Positions 8,540 through 17,023 of a stretch of DNA of 64,000 nt are shown one piece after another. Origin of the DNA: Chloroflexota bacterium (GTDB lineage: Bacteria; Chloroflexota; Anaerolineae; Promineifilales; Promineifilaceae). Location: NCBI GenBank assembly GCA_018004935.1, contig JAGNBF010000011.1, positions 12,760 through 76,759 of the forward strand, in the 5' to 3' direction. The number at the start of each line of letters is the position of its first letter. The stretch's first letter is position 1. The notes under the pieces are model-generated. The model saw only the letters and a program-made list of their open reading frames with translations, was not told where the DNA came from and did not search any database. Position numbers and translations under genes: made by a program.

Positions 8540-9253
8540 TTATCTGAACGCCTGTAATGCGGCCGCAAATGCTTCATGTTCTGCCGTCGCCACTCCCGCC
8601 TGTAACAGTTTCAGCAAACCTACCAGATCGTCAGCCCAAAACAGATCCGCCCGTAGATGTAAACCAGGAAAGCGACGGCTTTGTAACACTCCGGCTTCGT
8701 CTGGTCGCAAGCGTTGGTATTCCCCCTCAACCAGATAGAACCAGCGGATTTCCTGCTCATGGGTGAGCAACACCAGATACTCTTGCACACCATTACGCCG
8801 GTAAACGCGCAACTTTTCATACAAATCATACGACGCACTGCTGGCGGCTACCTCGACTATCAACTCCGGCGATCCATCCAAATAATCATCGTCACTACGT
8901 CGCGTTTGTCCGCCCGCTTCCGGCAAAAGGCGCAGAAATGCATCAGGCTGGACTTCATTCTCCAGGTCGAGCCGGACGGTTGCGTTATCGCCGAAATCAG
9001 TCCCAGGTGTGGCGGCGACATAGTTGAAAAGCCAACCCATAATGCGGCTGTGTGGTTTGCTATGTTTTTCCAGATGAACCGGCGATGGCCTATAAACGAC
9101 TCCTTCGATGAGTTCAGCTTTTTTAATGTGGGGATGAGCCGCGTAACGCCGTTCAAATTCGGTACGCGTCAGATGGTCGCCATTCGCCAGTGGAGGAATT
9201 GGCATGGGGCGTACCGGACGGATTACCTGAGGAGAAATGGCGGTTGTGGTCAT
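8540..9253 (-). CDS. Uma2 family PD-(D/E)XK nuclease-fold protein (DUF820)
   Basis: 237 residues. KAELIEGVVYRPSPVHLEKH, then NEVQPDAFL, PELIVEVAASSASYDLYEK and NGVQEYLVL follow the Uma2 order, with the PD...E.E core of the restriction-endonuclease fold. Uma2 genes are multiplied in cyanobacteria and Chloroflexi; their role is unknown and an intact nuclease centre does not prove cleavage. A candidate promoter with an overlapping inverted repeat lies 20-55 bp upstream. Confidence 0.88.
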   Translation of the reverse strand: MTTTAISPQVIRPVRPMPIPPLANGDHLTRTEFERRYAAHPHIKKAELIEGVVYRPSPVHLEKHSKPHSRIMGWLFNYVAATPGTDFGDNATVRLDLENEVQPDAFLRLLPEAGGQTRRSDDDYLDGSPELIVEVAASSASYDLYEKLRVYRRNGVQEYLVLLTHEQEIRWFYLVEGEYQRLRPDEAGVLQSRRFPGLHLRADLFWADDLVGLLKLLQAGVATAEHEAFAAALQAFR

Positions 9254-9271
9254 GGGTCTACCTGCCTTTGG

Positions 9272-9308
9272 TTACGTTGGTATTATAACGTAAAAAGAGG
9301 ACGCTCAA
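9272..9308 (-). promoter_or_regulatory. Candidate promoter and operator of the Uma2 gene
   Basis: On the minus strand TATAAT (9282-9287) is preceded by TTGAGC (9303-9308) with a short 15-bp spacer. The inverted repeat TTACGTT/AACGTAA (9272-9278 and 9287-9293) overlaps the -10 box, so a repressor bound there would block the promoter. No regulator gene is visible next to it. Confidence 0.35.
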
Positions 9309-9323
9309 TATTTTTGTCCGCGC

Positions 9324-10667
9324 TTAGATAGTGGGTACGGACACACCTTTTAGAACCAATGATTGTCGGTACTCTGCGGCATCCGCCAACAAAGTGAATT
9401 CAACGGGTTTACTGAAATTATTTTTGACAACTTGGGCGATTTCATTCAGAGATACATGAAAAAACTCACGGCGGCGATTAATTAAATTCAGTCTTCGACT
9501 CTCAAATGCTTTATGCAAAGCATTCTCCAAAGCAGGTGCATCATCACTAAAAATCAACGCATGAACATCAAAATCAAAGGGCACGGACGCATCACCTAAT
9601 TCATCTACACGCTCCAGGGGATCTAAACGTCGTGTCACCCCAATTTTATAAACATTCTCCCCAAACGCTCCTAAATTAGAAATGACATACACATAACCGG
9701 CGCGGGTATTTTGTTCTCGGTACTGTACGGTTAATTTATTCTTTTCGAGTTCCGCTAATTTCTGCCGGATCGTTGCTAGTTCTCGCTGTAATGCATCCTT
9801 CTCGGCATCCGATTCAGCTCTTTCGAGTTGAACCTGAACCAACTTAAATGCTTTATTGAAATGTTTTTCCTCTTTCTCTAACTTCAACTTCTGTTCTTCG
9901 ATTTCTCGCAACAGCTTAGCTTCTTCCCGCATCTGCTCACGAAGCCGCTTTTGTTCTTCTTTCTCCTGTTGTTTTTTCACCTGGTACTCGTGACAGAGAT
10001 ACAGTTCTTGAAGTTTCAGATTGAGATAACCAGTCGCAATGGTAATCGTCATACGTTGCCCTAATTTGTTAAGTGTTTCAAAGGCTTTGCGAATTTTCTT
10101 TTCAATAGAATCCACATTGTTGAACTTGACATTGATAATACTCGCATCACATTCGTTATTAAAGGAACGCAATATCAGCTTAATATAATCCTTTACCATC
10201 CGCTCCCCTTCCTTTGCATTATTGTTAATTGTCCAATTTTGGGTGGCGTAAGCAGCTTTGTTCTCTTTAACCATTGCAGCCTGTTGCTGGCGTATTTGAT
10301 CCAACTTTTTTTTGTACGCTTCCGAATTTTCCAGATCGTATTTGGGCGTATAGATAGCAAATGATTGCAGGAGTATTTCATCATCCAATACGATCAAATC
10401 TCTTTTCTTGGCGGCAACTTGCTGGTTTAGCTCTGCTACTTCTTGCTCTAACCCACGTCGGGTACGGGTGATATTGTCTAGAACTGCCTGAAAATCCAAA
10501 TTGGCTTTGTTTTTCTGTTCTTCAACCTGAGCAATGGCTTTTTTGATTGCTACTATATCCATGTGCCCTGTCTCTGACATTGTTTTTTGTAACAATTGAA
10601 GTTCTCTTTGTGTACTTGCCAGTTCTGATTTAATTTCATTGAGTTTGAAGACATCTAAGATTGACAT
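9324..10667 (-). CDS. DUF4041 coiled-coil protein with C-terminal T5orf172/GIY-YIG nuclease domain
   Basis: 447 residues. Residues 1-110 and about 235-320 are long Glu/Lys/Gln-rich coiled coils, with the DUF4041-like part between them (YDLENSEAYKKKLDQIR, ...WTINNNAKEGERMVKDYIKL). Residues about 325-435 match T5orf172, a GIY-YIG-type fold: AGYVYVISNLGAFGENVYKI, GVTRRLDPLERVDELG, then HKAFESRRLNLINRRREFF. Homologues occur in phages and near restriction or defence genes. AGGAGAT sits before ATG 10667. Codon use is AT-richer than the neighbours and there is no GCGGCCGC copy, which suggests recent acquisition. The target is unknown. Confidence 0.87.
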   Translation of the reverse strand: MSILDVFKLNEIKSELASTQRELQLLQKTMSETGHMDIVAIKKAIAQVEEQKNKANLDFQAVLDNITRTRRGLEQEVAELNQQVAAKKRDLIVLDDEILLQSFAIYTPKYDLENSEAYKKKLDQIRQQQAAMVKENKAAYATQNWTINNNAKEGERMVKDYIKLILRSFNNECDASIINVKFNNVDSIEKKIRKAFETLNKLGQRMTITIATGYLNLKLQELYLCHEYQVKKQQEKEEQKRLREQMREEAKLLREIEEQKLKLEKEEKHFNKAFKLVQVQLERAESDAEKDALQRELATIRQKLAELEKNKLTVQYREQNTRAGYVYVISNLGAFGENVYKIGVTRRLDPLERVDELGDASVPFDFDVHALIFSDDAPALENALHKAFESRRLNLINRRREFFHVSLNEIAQVVKNNFSKPVEFTLLADAAEYRQSLVLKGVSVPTI

Positions 10668-10944
10668 GGGGGTATCTCCTTAAGAGTAGGCTTTGCCTGA
10701 TAGTGGTTTATTTTATTAAGGTATTCATTGCAAATTGAATGCCACGAGTAGAGAAAATAATACTGGCAAACATACAGTGTGTCAAAGCAAGTGATACTTC
10801 AGCAAAATCCTTGCTTATTTATTAAATCATGCGACCGGTTTCGCTATGATTTCACGTCGGTGCGTTTCTTATCCGCCCTAAACGCTTTTGTTATCATGAA
10901 TATAATCGTCCTCTAACATCTTGCTATCCTCTCAAGGTGAGATG

Positions 10945-11349
10945 TCAATCCAATACCGCTACCGCTTCAATCTCAATCAAAAAATCCGGGTTGGCGAGGC
11001 CGTAGACGCCGATCCAGGTGGCGGCGGGGGGTGAGTCGCCGGGGAAAAACTGTTTCAGGTTGTCGCTGACGGGTTTGGATGCGGCCAGATATTGTTGCAC
11101 GATGTAAATCCGCAGCGAGACCACATCCGCCATTGTCGCTCCAGCCAATGTGACCGCCGTTTCCAGGTTCTTGAAGGCGTAATTGGTCTGGGCGGCAAAA
11201 TCATCTTTTCCGGCAATTTGCTGGTTTTCATCCCAGGCCACCTGCCCGGAAAAATAAAGCGTGCGCCGACCCTCCGCCACCACGATTTGTGAAAAACCAT
11301 ACTGGCGGCTGTTGAACAGTTGCGGTGGGTTCAAAGCAGTTTTGGTCAT
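10945..11349 (-). CDS. RidA/YjgF/YER057c-like protein
   Basis: 134 residues, the normal size of Rid proteins, which form trimers; RidA itself hydrolyses reactive enamines and imines. GFSQIVVAEGRRTLYFSGQV near the N-terminus and DFLIEIEAVAVLD at the end match the fold. The Arg of the usual PARST motif is replaced (PPAATWIGVYGL). It therefore belongs to a subgroup without the RidA deaminase residue, and its reaction is unknown. It is the last gene of the minus-strand row behind the cytoplasmic GH13, about 90 bp apart, without sign of coupling. Confidence 0.88.
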   Translation of the reverse strand: MTKTALNPPQLFNSRQYGFSQIVVAEGRRTLYFSGQVAWDENQQIAGKDDFAAQTNYAFKNLETAVTLAGATMADVVSLRIYIVQQYLAASKPVSDNLKQFFPGDSPPAATWIGVYGLANPDFLIEIEAVAVLD

Positions 11350-11435
11350 AAAGAGTATTATCCGCAGATTCTGGGGATTAACGCAGATTTTTTTTATCCG
11401 TGTCCTATCCTATCCGTGTTTTTCCCCTCTTGTTG

Positions 11436-13127
11436 TTATGGGTTGGGCAACACCAGAACCTCACCCCCATAAGGTGGCAGGGTAAAGGTGGGAACCGGGT
11501 CATCCAGTGTGATGATCTGTTCGCTGTCACTGCGGTTGAGGGCTACGAGGATGGTTTCCTGGGCATCAGCGATACTGTAGACCCAGGTGTTGGGGGTGAC
11601 GTGCAGGGTGCGTCGCTCCCCCTGCCAGATGACGGGGTGTGCCCGGCGGAACTGGATCAGCCAGCGGAAATAGTCACGTAAATCGCCGTCCTGTTCATCA
11701 CCCCAGCGCATCGGCTCCCGGCACGCTTCCATGCCCCACCCACCTGGCCCATGAATGTGCATCCCCTGGGAAATGCCCACCTCACTACCGTTGTAAACGA
11801 TGGGCGCACCGGGCAGGGTGAACTGGCACAACGCCGCCAGTTTGAGCTTCCGCTTGTCCCCCTGTGCCAAAAACAAAAACCGATCCAGGTCGTGGTTGTC
11901 CAGAAAGCTGGGGCGGCTGAAGCTGTCAGGGAAGAAGGCGTCGTGCTGGTACAAAAAAGCATCCAGGGCGACGAAATCGCGTGACTCCATCGCAAAGGTA
12001 CTGCGGAGCATCTGGGCCAGGAGAAAGTCGAGACAACCGTGGAAACGCCCTTCGTAGCTGAGTTGTACATCCGGGGGCTCGACCGCCTCACCGAATATCC
12101 AGACGTGGGGGTTGGCTTGCAGTGCGGCCGCGCCAAAATCCGTCCAAAAATCATGCGGCGGGCCAATGGCGTAATCCAGCCGCAAGCCATCAAACCCCAA
12201 ACCCAGCCAAAACTGCATACTTTCGAGCAGGTGGGCGCGGGCGTCCGGGTTGTTGGTGTTGATCTGCGGCAGTTCGCGCACCCCAAAAAACGTCTCATAC
12301 GCATCGGGCCAGTTGTGCCAGGTGTACCAATCGTGGTACGGACTGCACTTGTCCGCCTGGGCCGATTGGAACGTGGGGTGATCACTGCCCCAATGGTTGG
12401 CGACAAAATCAAGGATGAAGCGGATGCCCCTGGCCTGCCCCTGGCTGATGAGTTCCTTGAGGTCCTCGAGTGTACCCAGGCGGGGATTGACGCTCAGGTA
12501 ATCGCTGGCGTGGTAGCCGTGATGGGTGGTATCCGGGAAGATGGGGTTGAGCCAGATGGCGTTGAACCCCAGGTCGGCAATGTAATCGAGGTGGTCAATG
12601 ATGCCGCGCAGGGTTCCGCCGTAGATGTCGCTGAGGGATTGCACGGGGTTCCACTCGCGGCCGCGACCCGGACTAAATCTATCGGGAAAAATCTGGTACA
12701 CAACGGCTGATCGTGCCCAATCTGGTTGTGCCGGGTCGCCTACACGGTAAGAGAATCTTTGCCCGTTGTCTGCCGGAATGGGGTCCCCCTGCACCGGATA
12801 GGCTTCCAGATGATAACGGACAATTGTGCCTTCAGGGTGGGGAAGTAAGGTTGTCTGCCATACCTGGGTGTAGCTCCAGTTGAGCAAATCCCATTGTGTG
12901 TCCACACATTCCAGGTCAAAGAAGTAGAGTTGCGGAGCGGTGATAAAACAGGTCACACGCTCCACCCGGACAGGCAGTTGGGTGGTGACGGTAATAGTGG
13001 GGTGATCAAGCGGAAGGGGGGCACGCGGCCGCAACCGGTTCCGATGCCATACCCCACTTGCCTGCGCCTGCATCCGCGCCACCCGCCGTTCCACCGTCGC
13101 TACCGTGCCAAAAACAAATTCTTCCAT
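11436..13127 (-). CDS. Cytoplasmic GH13 alpha-glucan hydrolase (neopullulanase/cyclomaltodextrinase-like)
   Basis: 563 residues from ATG 13127 (MEEFVFGTV). Residues 1-130 look like the N-terminal beta domain of neopullulanases; the barrel starts near DWARSAVVYQIFPDRFSPG. GH13 regions are visible: DFVANH (240-245), GLRLDYA with nucleophile Asp 318, FGEAVE with Glu 347, and DNHD (410-413). There is no signal peptide, so it should cut imported maltodextrins in the cytoplasm. The 38 extra codons up to 13241 are translation of the GC-rich repeat in front and are not likely used. It is the distal glycosidase gene of the malR-malEFG strand. Confidence 0.93.
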   Translation of the reverse strand: MEEFVFGTVATVERRVARMQAQASGVWHRNRLRPRAPLPLDHPTITVTTQLPVRVERVTCFITAPQLYFFDLECVDTQWDLLNWSYTQVWQTTLLPHPEGTIVRYHLEAYPVQGDPIPADNGQRFSYRVGDPAQPDWARSAVVYQIFPDRFSPGRGREWNPVQSLSDIYGGTLRGIIDHLDYIADLGFNAIWLNPIFPDTTHHGYHASDYLSVNPRLGTLEDLKELISQGQARGIRFILDFVANHWGSDHPTFQSAQADKCSPYHDWYTWHNWPDAYETFFGVRELPQINTNNPDARAHLLESMQFWLGLGFDGLRLDYAIGPPHDFWTDFGAAALQANPHVWIFGEAVEPPDVQLSYEGRFHGCLDFLLAQMLRSTFAMESRDFVALDAFLYQHDAFFPDSFSRPSFLDNHDLDRFLFLAQGDKRKLKLAALCQFTLPGAPIVYNGSEVGISQGMHIHGPGGWGMEACREPMRWGDEQDGDLRDYFRWLIQFRRAHPVIWQGERRTLHVTPNTWVYSIADAQETILVALNRSDSEQIITLDDPVPTFTLPPYGGEVLVLPNP

Positions 13128-13346
13128 CGTTCTTCTTCCCTTGTTCCAACCCCTCACCCTGACCCTCTCCCCAGGGAGAGGGAATAACCCCCCCTCTCCC
13201 GGTGCGGGAGAGGGGCCGGGGGTGAGGGTGAATAACTGCAAATGCGAGTTCTTTTATTCCTGTTCCAACCCCTCACCCTGACCCTTTCCCCAGGGAGAGG
13301 GAACTGCTCCCCTCTTCCGATGCGGGAGAGGGGCCGGGGGTGAGGG
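13128..13346. repeat. Two tandem copies of the CCTCACCCTGACCCTCTCCCC repeat
   Basis: Copies at about 13150-13235 and 13265-13345 are relatives of the 113-bp unit at 4981-5318. They sit exactly between the two GH13 genes, so the transcript carries two long hairpins there that could terminate or protect mRNA. Confidence 0.75.
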
Positions 13347-15098
13347 CTACTCCGCCACCAACTGAATCACATGCACCGACTGCGCTGGAATTTCCGCCAG
13401 TGGCACATAACCGGCAAAGCCACCGGCCCCATTCACTTCCGGATCACCCTGCACGGCTCCCCCCAACAGCGAAACTGCTGTCACCGCCCCGGTCAGCGGC
13501 CCTTCAGCCAGTTCCAGGCTGTAATTCTCCGCCGTCACCTCATTCCGGTTCAGGTTGATGATGACCAGCACCACCTCATTCCCGGTGTAGCGCAAAAAGG
13601 TGTACAACCGCCCCGAATTGGCCTCAACCAACATCCAATCCCCCACCCGCAAGGCCTCATGTTCATTGCGCAGGTGGATCAACGCCCGGTAATGGCTCAA
13701 TAACGACTCCGGATCGCTGGTTTGCACAGCGATGTTGTGCTGGGAAAAATCATTGGCGGGCATACGCCAGGGTGTCCCGGTGGTAAACCCGACATCGGGA
13801 GCCTGACCCGTCCAGGCCAGCGGCAACCGGATATCCTCATCCGGTTTCATGCCCGTCATGCCGATTTCTTCCCCGTAGTAGATGAAGGGCACGCCTGTTC
13901 CGGTGAGCAAAAGAGAAGCGGCGACCCGCGCCTGCGCCTCATCTCCCTGCAATTGAGTCATTACCCGGTTCTGATCATGGTTGGTGATGAAGGTGGCGTA
14001 TTGGTGAGCCGGAAAAGCGTCATACACCATCTGATACGTTTTTACATAGATGGGAGCCAGCCCCGCCCTGGCACTATTGATGATGTCCAGGGCCAGATCA
14101 AATTGGAAGGCGATGTCTACCTCATCTCCGGTGTAATCTACCACCTGCTGTGTGCCTGTCCACGCCTCACCTACCGTCAAGGCGTTGGGGTCAATCCCTT
14201 TGTAGAAGGTGTAAAACGTTTGCAACCAGTTGTGGGTACTGCGCGTGTTTTGCTGGCCTTGATCTTCCTCAACGATGTGTTTGATGGCGTCCAGACGGAA
14301 TCCATCTACATTCATCTCTTCCAACCAGAATTGCGCCGCTTCAAACATAGCGGCGGTCACATCCGGGTTTTCATAATTCAGATCGGGCATTCCACTCCAG
14401 AAAATGCCGTAGTAGTAACCACTGGGGTTGTTATGCCACACCACCTGCCCATCCGGCCCCCGGTAGCCAGGGTTCTCATCCGCCCAGATGTACCACTCCC
14501 GTTTGTCGGAATCGGGGTTTTGGGATTCGATAAACCAGGGGTGTGAATTGGATGTATGGTTCATCACCAGATCAACGATGACGTGAATGCCACGGGCATG
14601 GGCTTCATCCATCAGGCGCAGGAAATCTTCGTTCGTGCCATAATCGGGATCAACCTGGAAATAATCCACCACATCGTAGCCGTGATAGCTGGGGGAAACC
14701 ATGATGGGCATGAGCCAGATGCCGGTAACGCCCAGGTCCTCGGTTGTAGTGGGATCGCCATCGTTCAGGTAATCCAGCTTTTCGATCACCCCGTTCAGGT
14801 CGCCGATGCCGTTCCCATCGCTGTCATAAAAACTGCGGACAAAAATTTCGTAGAAGACGGTATCGTTCCACCAGGGATTACCGTCGGTCCCGCCATAAAA
14901 CAAATCGGGAGTAGGAGAGGGTGTGGGGGGAATAGGGGTAACGGTGGGTGGAGCGGGTGTGGCGGTTGGTTCGCTGGCGACGGTAGCCGGGGCGGTTGTA
15001 GCCGGGACGGTCGTAGCCGTTGGCTCGGTGTTATTGGCGGTGTCCTGACAACTCACCAGAAGCAAGGCCAGCAGTAGGAACAAACGGACATGTCTCAT
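13347..15098 (-). CDS. Secreted GH13 alpha-amylase/alpha-glucosidase lipoprotein
   Basis: 583 residues. The signal peptide ends in a lipobox, LLLVSC with Cys 17, followed by a Thr/Pro-rich linker to about residue 65. The barrel starts WWNDTVFYEIFVRSFYDSDG. Catalytic regions are DLVMNH (176-181), DGFRLDAIKH with nucleophile Asp 270, GEAW with Glu 311, and TNHD (372-375). The beta-alpha sequence resembles oligo-glucan-acting GH13 enzymes such as CymH/MalZ-type amylases. It should sit on the outer face of the membrane and trim starch fragments for MalE. It lies between the UnbV lipoprotein gene and the cytoplasmic GH13 on the same strand. It has no GCGGCCGC copy, unlike most neighbours. Confidence 0.94.
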   Translation of the reverse strand: MRHVRLFLLLALLLVSCQDTANNTEPTATTVPATTAPATVASEPTATPAPPTVTPIPPTPSPTPDLFYGGTDGNPWWNDTVFYEIFVRSFYDSDGNGIGDLNGVIEKLDYLNDGDPTTTEDLGVTGIWLMPIMVSPSYHGYDVVDYFQVDPDYGTNEDFLRLMDEAHARGIHVIVDLVMNHTSNSHPWFIESQNPDSDKREWYIWADENPGYRGPDGQVVWHNNPSGYYYGIFWSGMPDLNYENPDVTAAMFEAAQFWLEEMNVDGFRLDAIKHIVEEDQGQQNTRSTHNWLQTFYTFYKGIDPNALTVGEAWTGTQQVVDYTGDEVDIAFQFDLALDIINSARAGLAPIYVKTYQMVYDAFPAHQYATFITNHDQNRVMTQLQGDEAQARVAASLLLTGTGVPFIYYGEEIGMTGMKPDEDIRLPLAWTGQAPDVGFTTGTPWRMPANDFSQHNIAVQTSDPESLLSHYRALIHLRNEHEALRVGDWMLVEANSGRLYTFLRYTGNEVVLVIINLNRNEVTAENYSLELAEGPLTGAVTAVSLLGGAVQGDPEVNGAGGFAGYVPLAEIPAQSVHVIQLVAE

Positions 15099-15118
15099 AT
15101 CTCACTCCCTTGAGTTAG

Positions 15119-15152
15119 AGACCCTAAAGGCTTTCGGAAACCTTTAGGGTCT
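15119..15152. terminator. Hairpin upstream of the GH13 lipoprotein gene
   Basis: Perfect 12-bp stem AGACCCTAAAGG/CCTTTAGGGTCT with a 10-nt loop, 20 bp before the start of the GH13 lipoprotein gene. It could be a leader structure of that gene or part of the terminator zone of the upstream gene; a T-run is absent on the minus strand. Confidence 0.45.
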
Positions 15153-15274
15153 ACGTCTTTTCCAAGACTTCGCCTGGGAAAAAAGGTGTAAACATGGATA
15201 GGATGAACACAGATAAAAGCTAAAACCATCCATGTTTCTTCCTATCCGTGTTTACAAGATTTCCATTTTTTAAG

Positions 15275-15301
15275 AACATCGCCAAAAAAATTGGCGATGT
15301 T
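15275..15301 (-). terminator. Terminator of the UnbV lipoprotein gene
   Basis: Stem AACATCGCCAA/TTGGCGATGTT with a short loop, 20 bp after the stop of the minus-strand lipoprotein gene. Its loop is T-rich on the minus strand and the stem is followed by an A/T-rich run. It may separate the GH13 genes from the upstream part of the starch locus. Confidence 0.5.
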
Positions 15302-15321
15302 GCGGCGTAAGAGCCTATTCG

Positions 15322-16968
15322 TCAGGGGGTTGTGGGGTAGGTGAAGGTGTAGTGGTAGTTGGCGGGGACGGCGGGGTAGGTTTGTACCGTGCCATCGGGC
15401 CAGGTGATGGTGACGCTGGCATACGCGGCCGCGCCCAGCCCAAAATTCAGCGTCAGCATATTCCCCGCGCCCAGGCTGGAGCCGTTGTGGAGTTCCTGCA
15501 ACTGCGTCCGGCCATCCGGCGTGCGAATGGCTACCTTTGTCCCCACCGCATCCCGGTTCACCGGCCCACCCCCCACCAGATCAAACACCAGCCGGTTGTT
15601 ACCGGAGTTCGCGGCCGCGTTGCGATACAGCACATACCCCTGATCAAAATTACCCACCACCAAATCCACCCAACCATCCCGGTCATAATCGCCATAGGCA
15701 ACCCCCAACGTGCCACCCCCCTCATCCAGCCCGGCATTGGGCAGTTCGCTGAATGTGCCATCGCCGTTGTTGTGGAACAGTACATCACGCGGGGCTTCTC
15801 CGGCGGCCCGATCCGAAACGGCGACATACAAATCGCTCCAGCCATCGTTATCGTAATCGAAGAAGGTAACGCCCCAGGCGATGACATTGGTGCTGAGGTC
15901 TACACCCGCGGCCGCGGCCGCGTTCACAAACGTGCCATCCCCCACATTTTGCAACAGGGTCATGGGGCCAGCATTGGAGAAATAAAAATCCATATCCCCA
16001 TCGTTGTCATAATCGGCGGTGGCTAACCCCATCCCCATCACCGTCGTATTCGTGCCCGATTCTGTCGAGACATCGGTGAAGCACCAGGCCTCACAGCCAG
16101 GGCCATCGTTGCGCCATAGAGCGTTGCCCACCGGGTTGATGAACTCATCATTGACCAGATAAATATCCAGGTCGCCATCGTTATCGTAATCAGTGAAGCT
16201 GACGGCAAATCCGGCCCCCATCATTTTACCGCTCAGGGCACTGCTGATGTCGGTGAAAGTGCCGTCGCCGTTGTTGTGGTAAAGGCGATCTCGGTCGCCG
16301 CTGGAGGGGCGGCCGCAATCAGGATAACAGGCCCAGTTCGCCACGTACAGGTCAAGGAAACCGTCCTCGTCATAATCCCCCCAAGCCGCACTTTTTCCCT
16401 GGCCGATGTCACCCACACCCGCACTGGCCGTCACATCGGTAAAACCCGCGCCGCCATCATTGTGATACAGCGTATTCTCACCCCAATTCAACACGTACAG
16501 GTCAGGCCAGCCATCGTTGTCGTAATCGGCGAAGGTGACACCACTGCTGACCGCCTCTGGCAAACTCACATTGGCCGACAGGGGGGAAACGGCAAACGTG
16601 CCGTCGCCGTTGTTGCGGAACAGGGTGTTGGGGCCGCCGCTATCGGTGACGTACAAATCGAGCCAGCCGTCCCGGTCATAATCCCCCCACGCCTGTCCAA
16701 TCAACTTTTCGGTGGTGTCCTGACGCGCGGCCGCGATGCCTGCCGTCCCGTTCACATTGGTAAACAGGGTGGGTGAGGTACTGGGGGACGCGGCCGCGAG
16801 GGGTCGTCCCAGCCACATTGCGGAAGTAGGCTCAACCCCAGCCACCGTCACCGTCGCCACCGGCGTCACCTGATCCGTCTCCACGGGAGAAGGGGTACAG
16901 GCGGCCAACATCAAAATCAATAACAACCAGGGAACTAATCTGCCCAAGCGGCAGGGTAAATGTGTCAT
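15322..16968 (-). CDS. FG-GAP/VCBS repeat lipoprotein with C-terminal ASPIC/UnbV domain
   Basis: 548 residues from ATG 16968, chosen because GGGAGAGAGAAGA lies before it and it gives a compact lipoprotein signal, LMLAAC with Cys 24. Residues about 70-450 contain at least six FG-GAP-type blades with the calcium motif D.D.DG: DYDRDGWLDLYVTDSGGPN, DYDNDGWPDLYVLNWG, DYDNDGDLDIYLVNDEF. Residues about 460-545 match ASPIC/UnbV (AVGTKVAIRTPDGRTQLQEL ... NFGLG ... VTITWPDGTVQTY). Such proteins are extracytoplasmic propellers of unknown ligand. Its place among starch genes suggests glycan or enzyme docking, which is inference only. An upstream ATG at 16992 is less likely. Confidence 0.9.
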   Translation of the reverse strand: MTHLPCRLGRLVPWLLLILMLAACTPSPVETDQVTPVATVTVAGVEPTSAMWLGRPLAAASPSTSPTLFTNVNGTAGIAAARQDTTEKLIGQAWGDYDRDGWLDLYVTDSGGPNTLFRNNGDGTFAVSPLSANVSLPEAVSSGVTFADYDNDGWPDLYVLNWGENTLYHNDGGAGFTDVTASAGVGDIGQGKSAAWGDYDEDGFLDLYVANWACYPDCGRPSSGDRDRLYHNNGDGTFTDISSALSGKMMGAGFAVSFTDYDNDGDLDIYLVNDEFINPVGNALWRNDGPGCEAWCFTDVSTESGTNTTVMGMGLATADYDNDGDMDFYFSNAGPMTLLQNVGDGTFVNAAAAAGVDLSTNVIAWGVTFFDYDNDGWSDLYVAVSDRAAGEAPRDVLFHNNGDGTFSELPNAGLDEGGGTLGVAYGDYDRDGWVDLVVGNFDQGYVLYRNAAANSGNNRLVFDLVGGGPVNRDAVGTKVAIRTPDGRTQLQELHNGSSLGAGNMLTLNFGLGAAAYASVTITWPDGTVQTYPAVPANYHYTFTYPTTP

Positions 16969-17023
16969 TTCTTCTCTCTCCCACAAGAACAACGGCTAGA
17001 CAGGATGCTCTGTTTATCCGTGT

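Noticed and set aside
11657-12710. Long frames on both strands across the cytoplasmic GH13 gene
   Set aside because: The GH13 frame has all catalytic motifs; the others are low-complexity shadows.
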